Positions 12,855 through 27,212 of a DNA stretch of 64,000 nt are shown in pieces. Source of the DNA: Serripes groenlandicus (taxonomy: Eukaryota > Mollusca > Bivalvia > Cardiida > Cardiidae); assembly GCA_031761405.1 (NCBI GenBank), contig JASEVX010000005.1:9583040-9647039 (forward strand), read 5' to 3'. The notes beneath the pieces are model-generated. The model was not told where the DNA came from. It made no database searches and was given only the letters and a program-made list of their open reading frames with translations. Numbering within the stretch: position 1 is the stretch's first letter; every line of letters starts with the position of its first letter. A program made the translations under genes and the position numbers.

Positions 12855-13640
12855 TACACGTGACCGCTACGGGAACGGGAGTTGAGTCTGGGTCTCCCAA
12901 CCTGAGATGGACACTTCAACACCCCACATATTAGGCACATACACATCCACTGGACCGCTATGGGAACGGGAAAAGGGTATGGGTCTCCCAACCTGCGATG
13001 GACACGTTAACACCCCACATAGTAAACACATACACATGCACACATACACTGGACCGCTACGGGGACGGGAATAGGGTATGCGTCTCCCAACCTAAGATAG
13101 ACAATTTAAAACCCCACATAGTAGACACATACGCATACACTTGACTGCCACGGGAACGGGAATAGGGTATGGGTATCCCATCCTGAGATGGACGCTTTAA
13201 CACCGCCACATACACAAGCACTGGACTGCCACGGGAACGGGAATATAGTCTGGGTCTCCAAACCTTAGATGGACACTTTAACACCGCCACATACACATAC
13301 ACTGGACAGCCATGGACATGGGAATAGAGTCTGTGTCTCCACAGCTGATATGGACATTTTAACACCCCAACATACACATACACTGGACCGCCACGGGAAA
13401 GAGGATTGAGTCTTGGTCTCCCAACCTGAGATGGACACTTTAACACCACACATATTAGGCACATACACATACACTGGACCGCCACAGGAACGGAAATATA
13501 GTCTGGGTCTCCCAACCTGAGATGGACGCTCTAACAGCCCCCACCCCCCACTCCCCCCAAAGAAATAAACATACACTGGACCACCACGGGAATGGGAATG
13601 AAGTTTGGGTATCACAACCAGAGATGAACGTTTTAACATC
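12855..13640. repeat. minisatellite of 75-100 bp units, shorter array
   Basis: About nine degenerate units carry ACTGGACCGCCACGGGAACG, GGGTCTCCCAACCTGAGATG and GACACTTTAACACC. The same unit makes up the larger array at 21790-24310. Minus-strand frames of 140-152 codons here are repeat artefacts. Confidence 0.88.
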
Positions 13641-13649
13641 TCCATCCTG

Positions 13650-16600
13650 AACGCCATGCACGGGTTTTTACATGTACACCATAACAAGTTGTTTTCCTGA
13701 GACCCGGCTCGTTTATATATGTGGGACCAGAAAACACAAATTTACGTTGAATATTAATATACAAGTGTGCGTTGCTCGTAGTAATACTACTACAATTTTC
13801 GACAGTGGTGCTTATGATAGGCAACTGTACACATGGCTATGTGCAAACCTTAACCTATTTAGTCTGACATATATGAACTACTTTTAATAGTGATATTGCA
13901 CATTTTGTTTTTTGATAAATGTTTTTTTTTTCACTTTTCGTTAATGGTCGCAGTTTTTTTACTGAAAATACATTATTGAAAATGTATATCCTTTGAGATC
14001 ATGTCGATCTTTTAATTTTCAAACCTAAGCCTATTTAGTCTGACATGTTCAATGATATGAATGCACATATATTTTGCATTTTCGATAAAGGTCGCAGGCT
14101 TTTTTATGAATAGATATTGTTTTGCTAAATCTATATATTTTGGGATCATGTCGATTTGTGAAATTATATATATTATTTCTTTGTTCCGTGAGAATACAAT
14201 AAACAGATGAAGAAGCAATGGCAATTGTCTTTCTTGTTCTATGGAATTTAACAATGTTAAGACATAAAAATATGTTTCTATGATAGACCAGCACACAATT
14301 CTACATTACTGAAGTAAACAGATGTAAATTAAATGTATAATAAATTAAAGATAAATAAGTATGACATGTGGTCTACTTTGTATGTACCATTGTTTACAAA
14401 GAGGAAACTTTGCTGATTTAACACAACAGTGTAATGATTCGTTCTAATATAAACAAAACATTAATTTTAATCTGCAGTTACTCCGCAGCAATTGCGAAAT
14501 AATTTAATTAGACTCTTGTCTACGTCCGCACATACATCCATTAGACAAGGCGGAAGCGCGTTACATTTCCATTCCGGAAAAAAAACCAGAACAAAAGGTT
14601 ATACAACATATATTCCAACATCGGTGGGTCACAAAATGTTTATTTGTAGCTACATGATTGAAACACAAATTGACCTTAATTACTGTCATTTTTAGAACAC
14701 TGTTTTTTTTACTACTTTGTCAACTATGTTTTCTCTGGAAACAATTCGTAGATCTTGAAATTGATGAAACAGCATAACAAGTTGTTTTTATTTTTTCAAA
14801 TTACACATAAACTCGACCAGTTTGCAAAAACTATTGAAATAGCAGGATGGCATCCAATTTCGGTAGTGTGTTTTAACTAATTGATCACGAATACGTGAAT
14901 ATGTTACCTTAAACAATTGCAATCGAAAATAGGTAGATACGACTCACTTCGCGCAACTGAAACATCGATCTAATTATATCTTCGTTCGTTTCAGAAAGTT
15001 ATTGGCACACACATACACATGCTCTATAAACACGGTGTATAGACACATCAATGTAGAGAAAGAGGCAAATAGAAGAAAGCAACATTTTCTCTGTTTTCGA
15101 CTTGCCGATCCTCAAAGTGTTACATTAACACGTTAGCAAAGTGCCTTGAGGTAAATCTAAATTATTATCAATTATGAATCATATGAACGCCTCACCTTTT
15201 GCAGTTTAAGATCAGTAATGATCAAAATCGCGATCTAGTCGTTCAAGAAACTTTTAAACTTATTGGTGATTGTTATGACACAGGCCATATCATATGACTG
15301 TACGGTTTAATAGTATTGCTATGTATTTCAAAACATCCGACCCGTCGGTTTTCGTGATTACGTAAATCCCTACGGAATAAACACAATTCAAATATCCGAC
15401 AATCGGCACTATCCAGTTTAGAGGTTATGGATATGCCAACGCGAAATAAAAATAATTTCCATACTTATCGAGACGGTGAAAGAATCAAAGAAAGTAGAAT
15501 GTCCTTTGGGGGATTTGTCCATTTAGCCTACTCTCTACTTGACAGCGCCAGGGTTAATCTAGTGAATGATTGCCCACGAACATAAATAACTCTGTTTTCG
15601 TCGTGAAGCCTTTTACATGGGATTATGTGTATATGTTTCTATAACAAGAATAAACAAAAATCGTCCATTCCTTGTCTCCTTATTTGGCTAATACTATAAA
15701 TAAATATCTACATATAATATGAATGTGGACTTACAATTGTTTAGTGTCAAATACTGTTGGTTTTAGAGAGAGGAATTGGAAAAGAATGGTAAAAATATAC
15801 TTTGTAACATTCTAAATTCTAAGTGCAGGTTTCCAATTCCGCTGGGACTAATATTTGACAAAAAGCGCAGCGCTAACATAATTGAAAAAGACCTGTCTTT
15901 ATAAAAGAATAGCTTTCTAACAGTATTAATGCCCGTCCACAGGAAACATGTATTTTAGGATTGGACTGTGATTAGTCAGGTTTCCTTGTACTGTCGTCAT
16001 TAGATCAAAGAAATGTCAATGATTCTCAAAAGCCTTAATACCAAACAAATAAATCAATTATTCGATTGTGTGTAAGTTGATGCTGATCAGATCCCTTCAA
16101 GTCGAACATTCCTGAATCCCGGTTTTCTGGCATTTCGTTCGATTCAGCAAATTCGATTTTTCCAAAAACGAAATAGCGAATCAATAACAACAAAAGACAA
16201 TACTATATGTATCTAAATATCGTATAACAGTACTAAACTTACAAGTTGCCATCCACTTGACAAAGTCGCAACGAGTTTAGCACACGAACATACTCAATAC
16301 ATAGCAGTAAGAAATAATAGAACCCAATAATCCTCTTTGGGGATATGTCTCTGCTATTTCTAGCATCGCCAAAGTTACTCAAGTAATTTAAATATATTTC
16401 CTACAGTCATTTATCAGTATAAACCGAACATGATTACCTTTCGCAAAGATCTTCTCAGTTTATAATATTGTATATGTCTACATAATGTTCCCGCGTGTGA
16501 GAGTTTTAGCTAGTCGGATTTGGGTTTTTATATTCTGGTATTACGCAGTTTTCAAATGTATTTGGAATACATCAGGACAATTGACAACATATTCAGAACG

Positions 16601-17045
16601 TTATTATAGAATAAAGGGCTTCTCGAGGCACCAGTCAGATATGTAATAGTGAATGAACGCAGTCATCTACTGTGAAAAGCTGTTATGATAGCAACAATAT
16701 AGGAGAATCATGATACAAATGACTTCTTGCAAAACGGCTGTCAGGTTACAACATATAATTACTACAATTTGCAGACACCCTATTTGATGGAGTATTATAA
16801 TGGATCGATTGGACTTCCTATTGAAATTGGAACGAGACCCTACGGACAAATAGAAAAGATCATCGATGAACGTCGTTTAGGGACATTTCTATAAAACTGG
16901 AACAAACGTGCAGTGATGGGCTTTTTTCATCAGATATATATAGTCTATTGTGCATGTATCTATAAATCAATTGTTAATTAACGTAAAAGTTCAGTTAGGA
17001 TATGACCAGTTCTTTTAGAAGATTGTGATTTAAAGTGCCGATGTA
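13650..17045 (+). repeat. direct segmental duplication, copy A
   Basis: Matches 24330-27790 in order and strand, including CACGGGTTTTTACATG, CGTTTATATATGGGACCAG-type sequence, TTTAGCCTACTCTCTACTTG at about 15526 and ATGGATCGATTGGA at 16800. Both copies follow the same minisatellite, so array and flank were duplicated together. No intact gene is visible inside; frames such as 14012-14296 on the minus strand are not conserved in copy B. Confidence 0.8.
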
Positions 17046-17047
17046 AA

Positions 17048-17860
17048 CAGTTACAATTGTGTTTGTTCTGCCTTTTACGGAATAAGACCGAGTTGACCCG
17101 ATTCATGACAGTGTACACTAAAATGACAAGACTAGAAAATTACTCTTAGTCTCCAGACCTTTCATATATATCGATAAATTGACTTTACACAACATTTTCA
17201 TTGGCATTCACTAGATCACTCAGGATACGAGCGTCTGTAACTGTTCCCTACATGTTTAGATTGAATAGTGATTACAAATACAGTTATATACAACATTCAT
17301 ACCGTTTTAGTAATTGGTAAGAATCGAGCGTGGATGGAATCCGGGTCTCCCGCTCTCGTAACAGACATTTAACCACACCACTGAGTCGAGTGGATGAATA
17401 ACTCGACATGTCAGAGCTCTTGGAATACTTACAACAGCGTTTTTATGACAAATGTAGATAAAGATCGGCCTGTGAATTCATCTTACTTGATCCTAATGTG
17501 TCCATGGTCGTAGACTCGAACAATGACTCGGCCACTCATCCTGTTCGATGAATGATGAAAGTGAACGTGTCCAACGTCATTCTACTTCCACCAATCGGCT
17601 TATCAAATTAGTATATCTGGCTAGGTAACCAGTTGACAGAAATGAATGTTGTCTGGAGTACTGGTGCAAAGAAAGTCAAGAACTGAAAGTCGTGACATAA
17701 CTGACATACCGCTGAAAACGGTTTTAACCTTAACTCATTTCTATAAATATTCCAAATATTCCCGGAGCCCTCGTCTTGTACAGGCATTGTTATCCACATA
17801 TGGGTCATTATCAAAATTTATATACATTCTGGTTTAAGATTTTCTGTAAAATAAAGATTG
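17048..17860. repeat. inverted duplication arm, matches 35980-36700 reversed
   Basis: Read in reverse complement, 17320-17720 corresponds to 35990-36370. Shared landmarks include the SINE-like head (GACCCGGGTTCGAGCC on the other arm, GGGTCTCCCGCTCTCGTAAC here), a GGATCAAGTAA-type stretch, and the CCAGTACTCCAGACAA sequence. Divergence is substantial, so the duplication is old. Confidence 0.72.
17335..17400 (-). repeat. tRNA-derived SINE head inside the inverted arm
   Basis: The reverse complement has the form of A and B boxes of a tRNA-like sequence, with ACTCAGTGGTGTGG and GAGACCCGGATTC. It is the counterpart of 36285-36350. Not a functional tRNA gene: the acceptor stem does not pair. Confidence 0.5.
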
Positions 17861-17989
17861 ATGAATATCATTTGTTTCTGCCGGAGAACCTTCATTAACA
17901 TTATAACTTTGCTATATATGAATATGCAATCAAAAAATTGTCCTGTTTGAGAGTTTGACACTTTTTTAGAATTTTCGCACACACTTTGT

Positions 17990-19292
17990 TGTCTGTGGTG
18001 TTACTATCATATAATCACACACTGATCAAATACAAACATATTTTTAATACTTCCAAGTCACTGGATATCATTATATGAATAAGATAATCATAACTAGACA
18101 AAAAATGAATTTCATTGGTTAATCAGATTAGAGGTTTTAAGGTAGTTAAGGGGTCGAAATTAATATGGGTCAGTTTGTGATATCTTACAACATTGACTGA
18201 GTAGTTAAAATAAATGAAGGAAAGAGGTAAAGATAGCCTTTGAAAAAAAAGAGATCAATCTCTATGATCATGTCCTACTTGTAGTCAAATTAATAATTTT
18301 TAGTAAATTTTGTGCACCAATTTATATGCTGTAACACCACAGACAAATTGTAACACCAAGGACAGAAATGTAACACCATGGACACCAGTATGTTTAATTT
18401 TTTACTTTTTCAAGATTAAACATAGAACCAAAGAAAAAGACCAACCATCAAATTGTCTCCTGACAATAACAAAACTATGAACGCAAAAAAGAGGGATTTA
18501 TTGTTTGCCTTTAAATTGTCTGTGGTGTTACATTTTTGTCTGTGGTGTTACTATATAAATGAAAAGGACAGAAGAAAGGAGTCGACTGGTTTTTTTTTAT
18601 GTTTGGTGAACAATTAATATTAAACATAGCTGGAAATCAGCAATATTCAGGATTTAATTCAAGCAATTTTCATTTATTTTTACAAAAAAAGTGTATTTGT
18701 CTTTGGTGTTATGGTAAAATGTCTGTGGTGTTGCTTTTTGAAACAAATATAGCCTGCATAAATAGTGTGACATTATTTTTTCTTTATTTATGTGAACTAT
18801 ACTGACATTCCAATGTGTGATATATGTCAATAATGTCTTCTAGACAACAAATGTTAAGAATAAAGAAAATATCAGAAACAAAGGGCATATTTTTCTGTGG
18901 TGTTACTTTTCTGAAGGTAACACCACAGAAAGTAACACCACAGACAAACCAGTGCATAAATGTTCGATAAAAAATAATAAAGGATCCCCGTCTAATTTTT
19001 AAATGTACTTCCTGTTAAACACAAGAGTTGAAATATTATGAATTAACAAAACTCTTGCCAGCTTCTAGTATTAAGAACTAGTCACATGAACACCACAGAC
19101 AATTATTTTTTATACTACTCTAATCCCTCTTACCTTTTTTTTTTTTTTTGCCAATTCTTGGCATGTTTTTCTAATTTCGTCTGCTCATGGCATGAACAGG
19201 ATATGGAGTCCTGGGAGAAACTATTATCATTAAAATAGGGCAAGAAAGACAACTCTAATTCATCATAGTCATATATGGTTACACCACAGACA
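17990..19292. mobile_element. 1.3-kb TIR element with 13 internal copies of its end motif
   Basis: The left end starts TGTCTGTGGTGTTAC and the right end is the complement of TGTCTGTGGTGTAAC, giving matching termini of about 20 bp. The same 14-mer, in exact or one-to-two mismatch form, recurs at about 18330(-), 18354(-), 18369(-), 18519(+), 18538(+), 18700(+), 18721(+), 18894(+), 18917(-), 18932(-) and 19089(-). Such spacing suggests transposase-binding sites spread along a non-autonomous DNA transposon. No transposase and no clear target duplication were found. The family is not recognised. Confidence 0.65.
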
Positions 19293-20196
19293 TGAAAACT
19301 CGGGACAGGTCTTGAAGCCAATTTTAGGATAAATCGCCACAGATTTTGAGGATTTTTTTTTTGAAAATTTAACAATTAATAGGGCAAAGAAAACTTGGAT
19401 TGAGTCAAAATATCAATATCACCATTTTTAAGGGAATGCCAAAAAAGTAAAATTAAATTTAAGAAAAATAACAGTGAAAAATGTGAAAAACTTGTCCTTT
19501 ATGGAGGTATAAATCAGTTATGTCAATTAGATATGCACAGTTATCTATAAGGTTGAAGAAAATACATTGTATATTATGCAAAAACATATTGTTTGCAATG
19601 AATTTTATTGGCAAAGAGATTTTATACCAAAATAACAGAGAAGAGCATGTTTTTTGATAATGACCCATATAAGGCTATGAGAGAGACTGCAATTACTGTA
19701 TAAGCTTAAATATTAAACAATACATTAGACCGAATTCGTATATGTCGACAGCAGATTTAATTTCAAGAAGAGTGACGCCATGTTGTATATTAAAGTTACC
19801 AAATATAGGCGTTTCGCGGAATTTTCTTGCACGGTTTAGACCTACTGTACGATTTAGGTCATTAATGGTCTTCCTTAGGAGTTTAATGTGGAAAGAAATC
19901 TACCAAAAGCTCCGAGATCAGCATAATAGTCTAAGATACGTTATACACGTTGTAGTTTTATTATACTACTTTTTGTATATATCGACAGAAAAAGTAATTC
20001 CAGTTTAATTTTAAATCGTTCTGGGTTTCTACAAACTTCTTATTCGGTTTAACGTGTTTTACATTCTTTCCAACAGTATTTCAGTTATACCACGGGGTGA
20101 CTCCTCAGTGCTAGGTAAAAACCTGGAACATCCGGTTTCAAATAAGTCGAACTAACCTCCGGACGTTCAGAGGCACGCTAATGAATATCTGAATAA
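19293..20196. other. intergenic, no gene seen
   Basis: No domain or splice structure recognised; the frames at 19459-19668 and 19742-20008 look random. Confidence 0.4.
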
Positions 20197-20198
20197 TA

Positions 20199-20461
20199 TG
20201 AGCCGCCTCGCGAGAAAACCAACAGTATGGCCTCTGCGTAATGTATCGACCCGGATCAGCCTGCGCAGTACGTGCAGACTGATCCGGGCCGACCCATTCC
20301 GTCACTGGGAGATAGAGGGATAGAGTAATGATTCCTGAAACAGAAAATACATAGGAGGCGAAAAGAGTCTGTCCGGGTAAGACTGTGCGGCATGCTTAGC
20401 CTGATCCGCGTGTATACTTTACGCCGAGTCCACAATGTTGGTTTTCTCACGGGACGACTCA
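20199..20461. mobile_element. short TIR element (MITE), TGAGCC...GGCTCA-type
   Basis: The ends TGAGCCGCCTCGCGAGAAAACC and, reversed, TGAGTCGTCCCGTGAGAAAACC form TIRs of about 30 bp flanked by TA. The interior has a second inverted pair around CGGATCAGCCTGCGCAG and CTGATCCGGG. This matches in layout an abundant bivalve MITE family known to me. The minus-strand frame across it is not a gene. Confidence 0.75.
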
Positions 20462-20469
20462 TATGAAGA

Positions 20470-21760
20470 TATCCGGATTAAACCCGTAGCTGATATGAAT
20501 ATGAACGGAAGAAAACATCTCAACAGATCGATTGATGCTAAACCTTCCAATGACGCAGACGAATTTTGAAAACAGAATAAGCAATCTTCTTTTATCTAAA
20601 CGTATTAATTGCTTTCCTAAAAGTAAACTTGAAATATTCTATGTGCCATTCCCTTTACTAAAGACAACACTAAACTATGATATATCAGGTAAAGGCTTTA
20701 GAAGAGATTGATCATTTATGAAAGCACAGGTAGTTATTTTTTGTGCTGCTATAGTGAGATGGTAGCCGGTGGCTTGTAAAGAGATTGATGTGAGAGTAAA
20801 TGAGCGGTGTATAAAGCTTCACGTACTTATAACACGTGTTTAAAACCACATGCATAAATGGTTCCAAATTAATGCTGCATTATATGACTAATTGGCGAAA
20901 AGTAAAGAGCCAATTCTGACCTCTTGGATTGCGCTGGCTGATATGGATTTTCACATATCATATACCTTACGTTCTTTCGCAGATAATCGCTCAAATGTAT
21001 TTGCACTGTGCCTGGCGATTTTGGATGTTACATACAAGACTGTGCGTATGCATAGGCTCACCAGTCTTCACTCTCTCTAAACATATGCAATAACACCCGA
21101 AATTACATTTAATATACGGGTGGTTGAAACACGTAGATTGATGGATTTGTCATTGTTTTATGAAGGTCACAATCGTTGAAAATGACGCTAAAATTAAATG
21201 AATACTTTTGAAGTGCTGAGCATAAATTAATGAATGCAGCTCTTTTACAGATTATCGCCGATATAGTTTACCGTTTCTATAGCATTTCCTGAGTGTCACA
21301 GCCATACATTTCGGATCAATTTCCTCCCCAGACTATTCAGAATTGGCAATCGAAATATTTTGCCATAGAATGAGAGCCTGCAGAATTTTGATTAAGTCAG
21401 GGATTAGTTTTAGTTCAGAAACTTCAAAAGCGAGATGTACTTTCATTCCCGCCCTATTAGTGAAAGCGCTCGTTTCTATATGTTCAATGTTCAATTCATA
21501 GTCTACCTTTTTTCGAAATCAATGGCCCGACACATATATGCAGTCTTCTTCGGTTAAGTTCTTGTTAATCGGTACAATATGACAACTGTACTCTGTAAAT
21601 GTAAGAAAAGGTATGAAACAATCTGTTTTGTTGAATGGTGTTTGTCGTAGCTTTCATCAATATCTCAGTCATATTACGGCATTTCCTGAGTAACTATCTG
21701 TAAATCCTAACACCGGACGATCAGTAGTTATGCTATCCCCGCAGTTATGTTCGTCAAAAG
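20470..21760. repeat. inverted duplication arm, matches 34400-35660 reversed
   Basis: In reverse complement the order of landmarks equals that of 34400-35660: GGCTTGGGG-like block, AACACTTCAATCCT-type sequence, AGAGAGAGTG, GTCAGAATTGGCTC, ACACGTG, GCCACCGGCTACC, AAGCCTTTACC, and a CAAGTTTACTTTT tail. The related unit at 42930-44000 is a third copy. Confidence 0.78.
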
Positions 21761-21789
21761 GGAAATCTACTTCTACCAGTTATAAGGTT

Positions 21790-24310
21790 TTTGGACCGCC
21801 ACGGGAACGGGAATAGAGTCTTGGTCTCCCAACATGAGATAAACACTTTAACACCACCACATACACATACACTGGACCGTCATGAGAAACGGGAATAGAG
21901 TCTTGGTCTCCAAACCTGAGATGGACACTTTAACACCCCACATACACTGGACCGTCATGAGAAACGGGAATAGAGTCTTGGTCTCCAAACCTGAGATGGA
22001 CACTTTAACACCCCACATACACTGGACCGTCATGGGAAAGGGAATAGAGTCTTGGTCTCCAAACCTGAGATGGACACTTTAACACCCCACATACACTGGA
22101 CCGTCACGGGAAAGGGAATATAGTCTTGGTCTCCAAACCTGAGATGGACACTTTAACACCCCACATACACTGGACCGTCATGGGAAAGGGAATAGAGTAT
22201 TGGTCTCCAAACCTGAGATGGACACTTTAACACCCCACATACACTGGACCGTCACGGGAAAGGGAATAGAGTCTTGGTCTCCAAACCTGAGATGGACACT
22301 TTAACACCCCACATACACATACACTGGACCGCCATGGGAAAGGGAATATAGTCTGTATCTCACAACCTGAGATGGACACTTTAACACCCCAAAATACTCA
22401 TACACTGGACCGCCATGGGAAAAGGAATATAGTCTGTATCTCACAACCTGAGATGGACACTTTAACACCCCAAAATACACATACACTGGACCGCCATGGG
22501 AAAGCGAATATAGTCTGGGAATCCTAACCTAACATGGACACTTTAACTCCCCCACATACACATACACTGGACCGCCACGGGAACGGGAATAGGGTCTGTG
22601 TCTCCAAACCTGAGATGGACACTTTAACACCACCACATACACTGGACCGTCACGGGAAAGGGAATAGAGTCTTGGTCTCCAAACCTGAGATGGACACTTT
22701 AACACCCCACATACACATACACTGGACCGCCATGGGAAAGGGAATATAGTCTGTATATCACAACCTGAGATGGACACTTTAACACCCCAAAATACTCATA
22801 CACTGGACCGCCATGGGAAAGGGAATATAGTCTGTATCTCACAACCTGAGATGGACACTTTAACACCCCAAAATACACATACACTGGACCGCCAAGGGAA
22901 AGCGAATATAGTCTGGGAATCCTAACCTGGGATGGACACTTTAACACCCCCACATACACATACACTGGACCGCCACGGGAACGGGAATAGAGTTTGTGTC
23001 TCCAAACCTGGAATGGACACATTAACATCCCCACATACACATACACTGGACCGCCACGGGAACGGGAATAGAGTCTGTGTCTTCAATCCTGAGAAGGACA
23101 CATTAACACCTCCACATACACATACACTGGACCGCCACGGGAAAGGGAATAGAGTCTGTGTCTCCAAACCTGAGATGGACACTTTAACACCCCCACATAC
23201 ACATACACTGGACCGCCACGGGAAAGGGAATAGGGTCTGTGTCTCCAAACCTGAGATGGACACATTAACACCCACACATACACATACACTGGACCGCCAC
23301 GGGAAAGGGAATAGAGTATGTGTCTCCAAACCTGAGATGGACACTTCAACACCCCCACATACACTGGACGCCACGGGAAAGGGAATAGAGTCTGTGTCTC
23401 CAAACCTGAGATGGACACTTTAACACCCCCACATACACATACACTGGACCGCCACGGGAAAGGGAATAGAGTCTGTGTCTCCAAACCTGAGATGGACACT
23501 TTAACATCACCAAATACACATACACTGGACCGCCACGGGAAAGGGAATATAGTGTGGAAATCCTAATCTAATATGGATACTTTAACATTCCAACATACAC
23601 ATACACTGGACCGCCACGGGAACGGGAATAGAGTCTGGATCTCCGAACCTGAGATGGACACTTTAACACCCCCACATACACATACACTGGACCGCCACGG
23701 GAACGGGAATAGAGTCTGGATCTCCGAACCTGAGATGGACACATTAACTGCCCAACACACACATACAGTGGACCTCCACGGGAAACGGAATACTGTCTGG
23801 GTCTCAAATCTAAGATGGACCCTTTAACCGCCCAACACACACATACACTGTACCGCCACGGGAAAGGTTATAGAGTCTCAATGTCCAAACTTGAGAGAAC
23901 ACTTTCACTGCCCAACACACACATACAGTGGACCGCCACGGGAAAGGGTATAGAGTCTGGGTCTCAAATCTAAGATGGACCCTTTAACCGCCCAACACAC
24001 ACATACACTGGACCGCCACTGGAAAGGTTATAGAGTCTCAGTGTCCAAACCTGAGATGGACACTTTACCTGCCAAACACACACACACTATATCACCAAGG
24101 GATAGGGAATACAGTCTCAGTCTCCCAACCTAAAATGGACACTATAACTTTCCAACATACACATGCACTGGACCGCCATGGAAATGGGAATAGAGTCTGG
24201 GTCTTCACAACCTAAAATGGACACTTTAACTTCCCAACATACACTGGATCGCTATGGGAACAGGATTAGAGTCTGAATCTCCCAATTGGATATGGACGTT
24301 TTAACAGCAC
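21790..24310. repeat. 2.5-kb minisatellite, about 31 units of 74-90 bp
   Basis: Units run ACTGGACCG[CT]CA[CT]GGGAA, AGGGAATAGAGTCT, TCTCCAAACCTGAGATGGAC, ACTTTAACACCCCCACATAC. Sub-blocks of near-identical 74-bp units (21940-22310) and 80-bp units with an extra ACACATAC (22550-23560) show local homogenisation. Units degrade towards 24300. Long frames on both strands (up to 163 codons at 22932-23423) exist because unit lengths and stop-poor sequence keep frames open; I do not regard them as genes. Confidence 0.93.
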
Positions 24311-25549
24311 CATCCCCCATACAATCTGTACTGCCATTCACGGGTTTTTACATGAACACCATACAAGTTGTTCTCCTGAGACACAGCTCGTTTATATATA
24401 TGGGACCAGATAACACAAATGTACATCGAATAGTAATGAACAATTGTGTGTTGTTCGTAGTACCATTACTACAATGTTTCGACGGTGGTGTTTATGTGCA
24501 GAGATAGGCAACTGTGCACATGGCTATGTTCATACCTTAGCCTGTTTAGTCTGACATATATGAACTACTACTGCACATTTTGTTTTTTGATAAATGTTGT
24601 TTTTCCATTTTTCGTTAATGGTCGCAGTTTTTTAACGAAAATACATTGTTCTTGAAATTGTGAATTTTCAAACCTAAGCCTATTTAGTCTGACATATATT
24701 CAATGATATTAATGCACATACATTTGGCGATAAAGGTCGCAGTTTTCTTTATGAAATGATATTGTTCTGATGAATGCATATCCTTGGGGAGTATGTCGAT
24801 TTGTGAAATTATATAAATTATTTCTTTGTTACGTTAGAATACAATTAACAGATGAGGAAGCAATGACAATTGTCTATCTTGTTCTATGGAAAACTACCAA
24901 GGTAAAAACACAAACAAAAACATTATTCTACGACAGACCAGCACACAACTCTACATTACTGTAGTAAATAGCTGCATATTAACTTTATAATAAATTGATG
25001 ATGAATAAGTATGGCTAGTGATCTACTAGTTATGTACTAGTGTGTATAGAGAAGAAGCTCTACTAATTTAACACTAAGAAATGATTCTTTCTAATATAAA
25101 CACACACAAAAAAATAAACCTGCAGTTAATCTACATCATTTGCGAAATAAATTAATTAGATTCTTCTCTACGGACGCACATACATGTATATCCATAGACA
25201 CGGCGGAAGCACTTTTCCTTTCCGTTCCGGAGAACAGAACAAAATGTTATATAACATACATGCCGACATCGGTCGTTTTATAAAAATCATGGTAGGTCAC
25301 ACACCGTTTATTTATAGATAGGGGATACATGATTGAAACACAAATTGACATTAATGCTGTATTGCTACCTTGTCAACTAGTGTTCTTTACGAAACATTTT
25401 CTTTGGAAAAAAAATCGTAGGTCTTGAAATTGAGGGAACAGCATAACAAGTTTTCTTAAATCACACATAAACTCGATCAGTTTGTTATTAGAAAAGCAGG
25501 ATGGCATCCACTTTCGGTAGTGTATTTTAATAATTCGACCACGAATGTA

Positions 25550-25812
25550 AGCTGACGCATGCTATTTTATTTCAAATCTAAGTGCCTAATACAAATAAAC
25601 TGACTGCACACTCATAAATCAACCCCTTAATACTTCCATTGACATCTTTAGCAAATGGAAACACACAGATTATGTCTCTTTTAAACCAGTTATTTTGAAA
25701 TATTTCGTAAATTATGTATTGGGTCCACAATTCGTTGGTAAATTCGGATTCATATTTCCAAATTAAGATATTCCGTAAACAATGAAGAAGAATCTGATAG
25801 AGAAGAGGCATT
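25550..25812. other. sequence present only in copy B
   Basis: Between the shared landmarks CACGAAT and GCACAACTGAA.CATCGATCTAA, copy A has about 90 bp (14887-14970) and copy B about 300 bp. The extra part encodes an open minus-strand frame (25578-25928) with no recognised domain. It may be a small insertion of unknown family. Confidence 0.4.
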
Positions 25813-27212
25813 CTCAGTTCTCGGGTTTCGCACAACTGAACCATCGATCTAAATATATTTTCGTTCGTTTCAAAAAGTGGATGGCACACACATATTTTTA
25901 CAAAATAAGCAAAGTTTTTAAAAAACATTAATGCAGAGAAAGAGACAAATAGAAGAAAGCAAAATGTTCTCAGTTTTCGACTTTCCGATCCGCTAAGTTT
26001 TACAGAAACAAAGTACGTTGATGTAATTTTAATTATTATAAATTAAGCCTCATCTTTTGGATTTTTAGACCAGTAAATATCAGGATTGTCTGTATTCGCA
26101 ATCTAGTCGTTCAAACTTGTTGGTGATGGTTATGACAAAAACTATATTATATGAGTGTGCCATTTAATAGTTTTGTTATTATTTTTTAAAAACTTCCGAC
26201 CCGTCGGTTTTCGTTTTTACGTAAATCCCTATCGGAATAAACACACACCAAATCTCAAACAGTTTAGGGGTTATATATATTTCGACGCGGAATAAACACA
26301 ATTTACATAACAAATCGAGACAGTGAAAGGATCAAACAAAGTGAAATGTCCTTTATGGGGATTTGTCCATTTAGCCTACTCTCTACTTGACAGCCCGGGG
26401 TTAATCCAGTGAATGATTGCCCTCGAACATAAATAACTCTGTTTTCGTCGTGAAGCCTTTTAAGTGGGGATATGTGCGAATGTTTCTATAACAAGAATAA
26501 ACAAATAGACAAATGGTCCATTGCTTGTCTCCTCATTTGGCTAATACAATTTAATACAGATCTAAATAATATATAAAGGTGGACTTACAACTGTTAAGTA
26601 TTAAACACTGTTGGTTTTAGAAAGAGCAATTTGAAACAAACCTTGAAAACTAAGGGCAGAATTCCAATTCCTCTGAACTAATATTTGACAAAAAGCGCAG
26701 CGCTACCAAAAATTAAACATGTCTTTATAAAGGAATATATTTTCAACAGTATTATAGTCACTTTACATGAAACACGTATTTTAGGATTGGACTGAGGGTA
26801 GTCAGGTTTGTCTGTACTGTCGTCTTCAGATCAAATAAATGTCAATGATTCTCGAAAGCCTTAATACCAGACACATAAAACAATGATACGATTGTGTGTA
26901 AGTTGAGGCTGATCAGATCCCTTCAAGTTGACTATTCCTGAATCCCGATTTGTTGGCATTTAGTTCGATTCGGCAAATTCGATTGTTCTGGTCAAAACGA
27001 AATAGCGAATCAATAACAAAAAACAATAATATGTATATTTATAGATATTCTATATCAGTACCAAACTTTGAAGTTGTCATCTACTTGACAGTGTCACAAC
27101 GACCATAGCACGCGAACACAATCAACACATAGCAGTAAGAAATACTAGAAACCAATTATCCTTTGCGGGATTATATCTTCTCTGCTATTTTGTAGCATCG
27201 CCGGGGTTACTC

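Noticed and set aside
13057..13687. Minus-strand frames of 140-152 codons
   Set aside because: Same minisatellite unit as 21.8-24.3 kb; no domain and no start context.
22932..23423. Open frames of 115-163 codons on both strands in the minisatellite
   Set aside because: Each residue block repeats with the DNA unit, several frames are open at once, and frames change where unit length changes. Explained by the tandem array.
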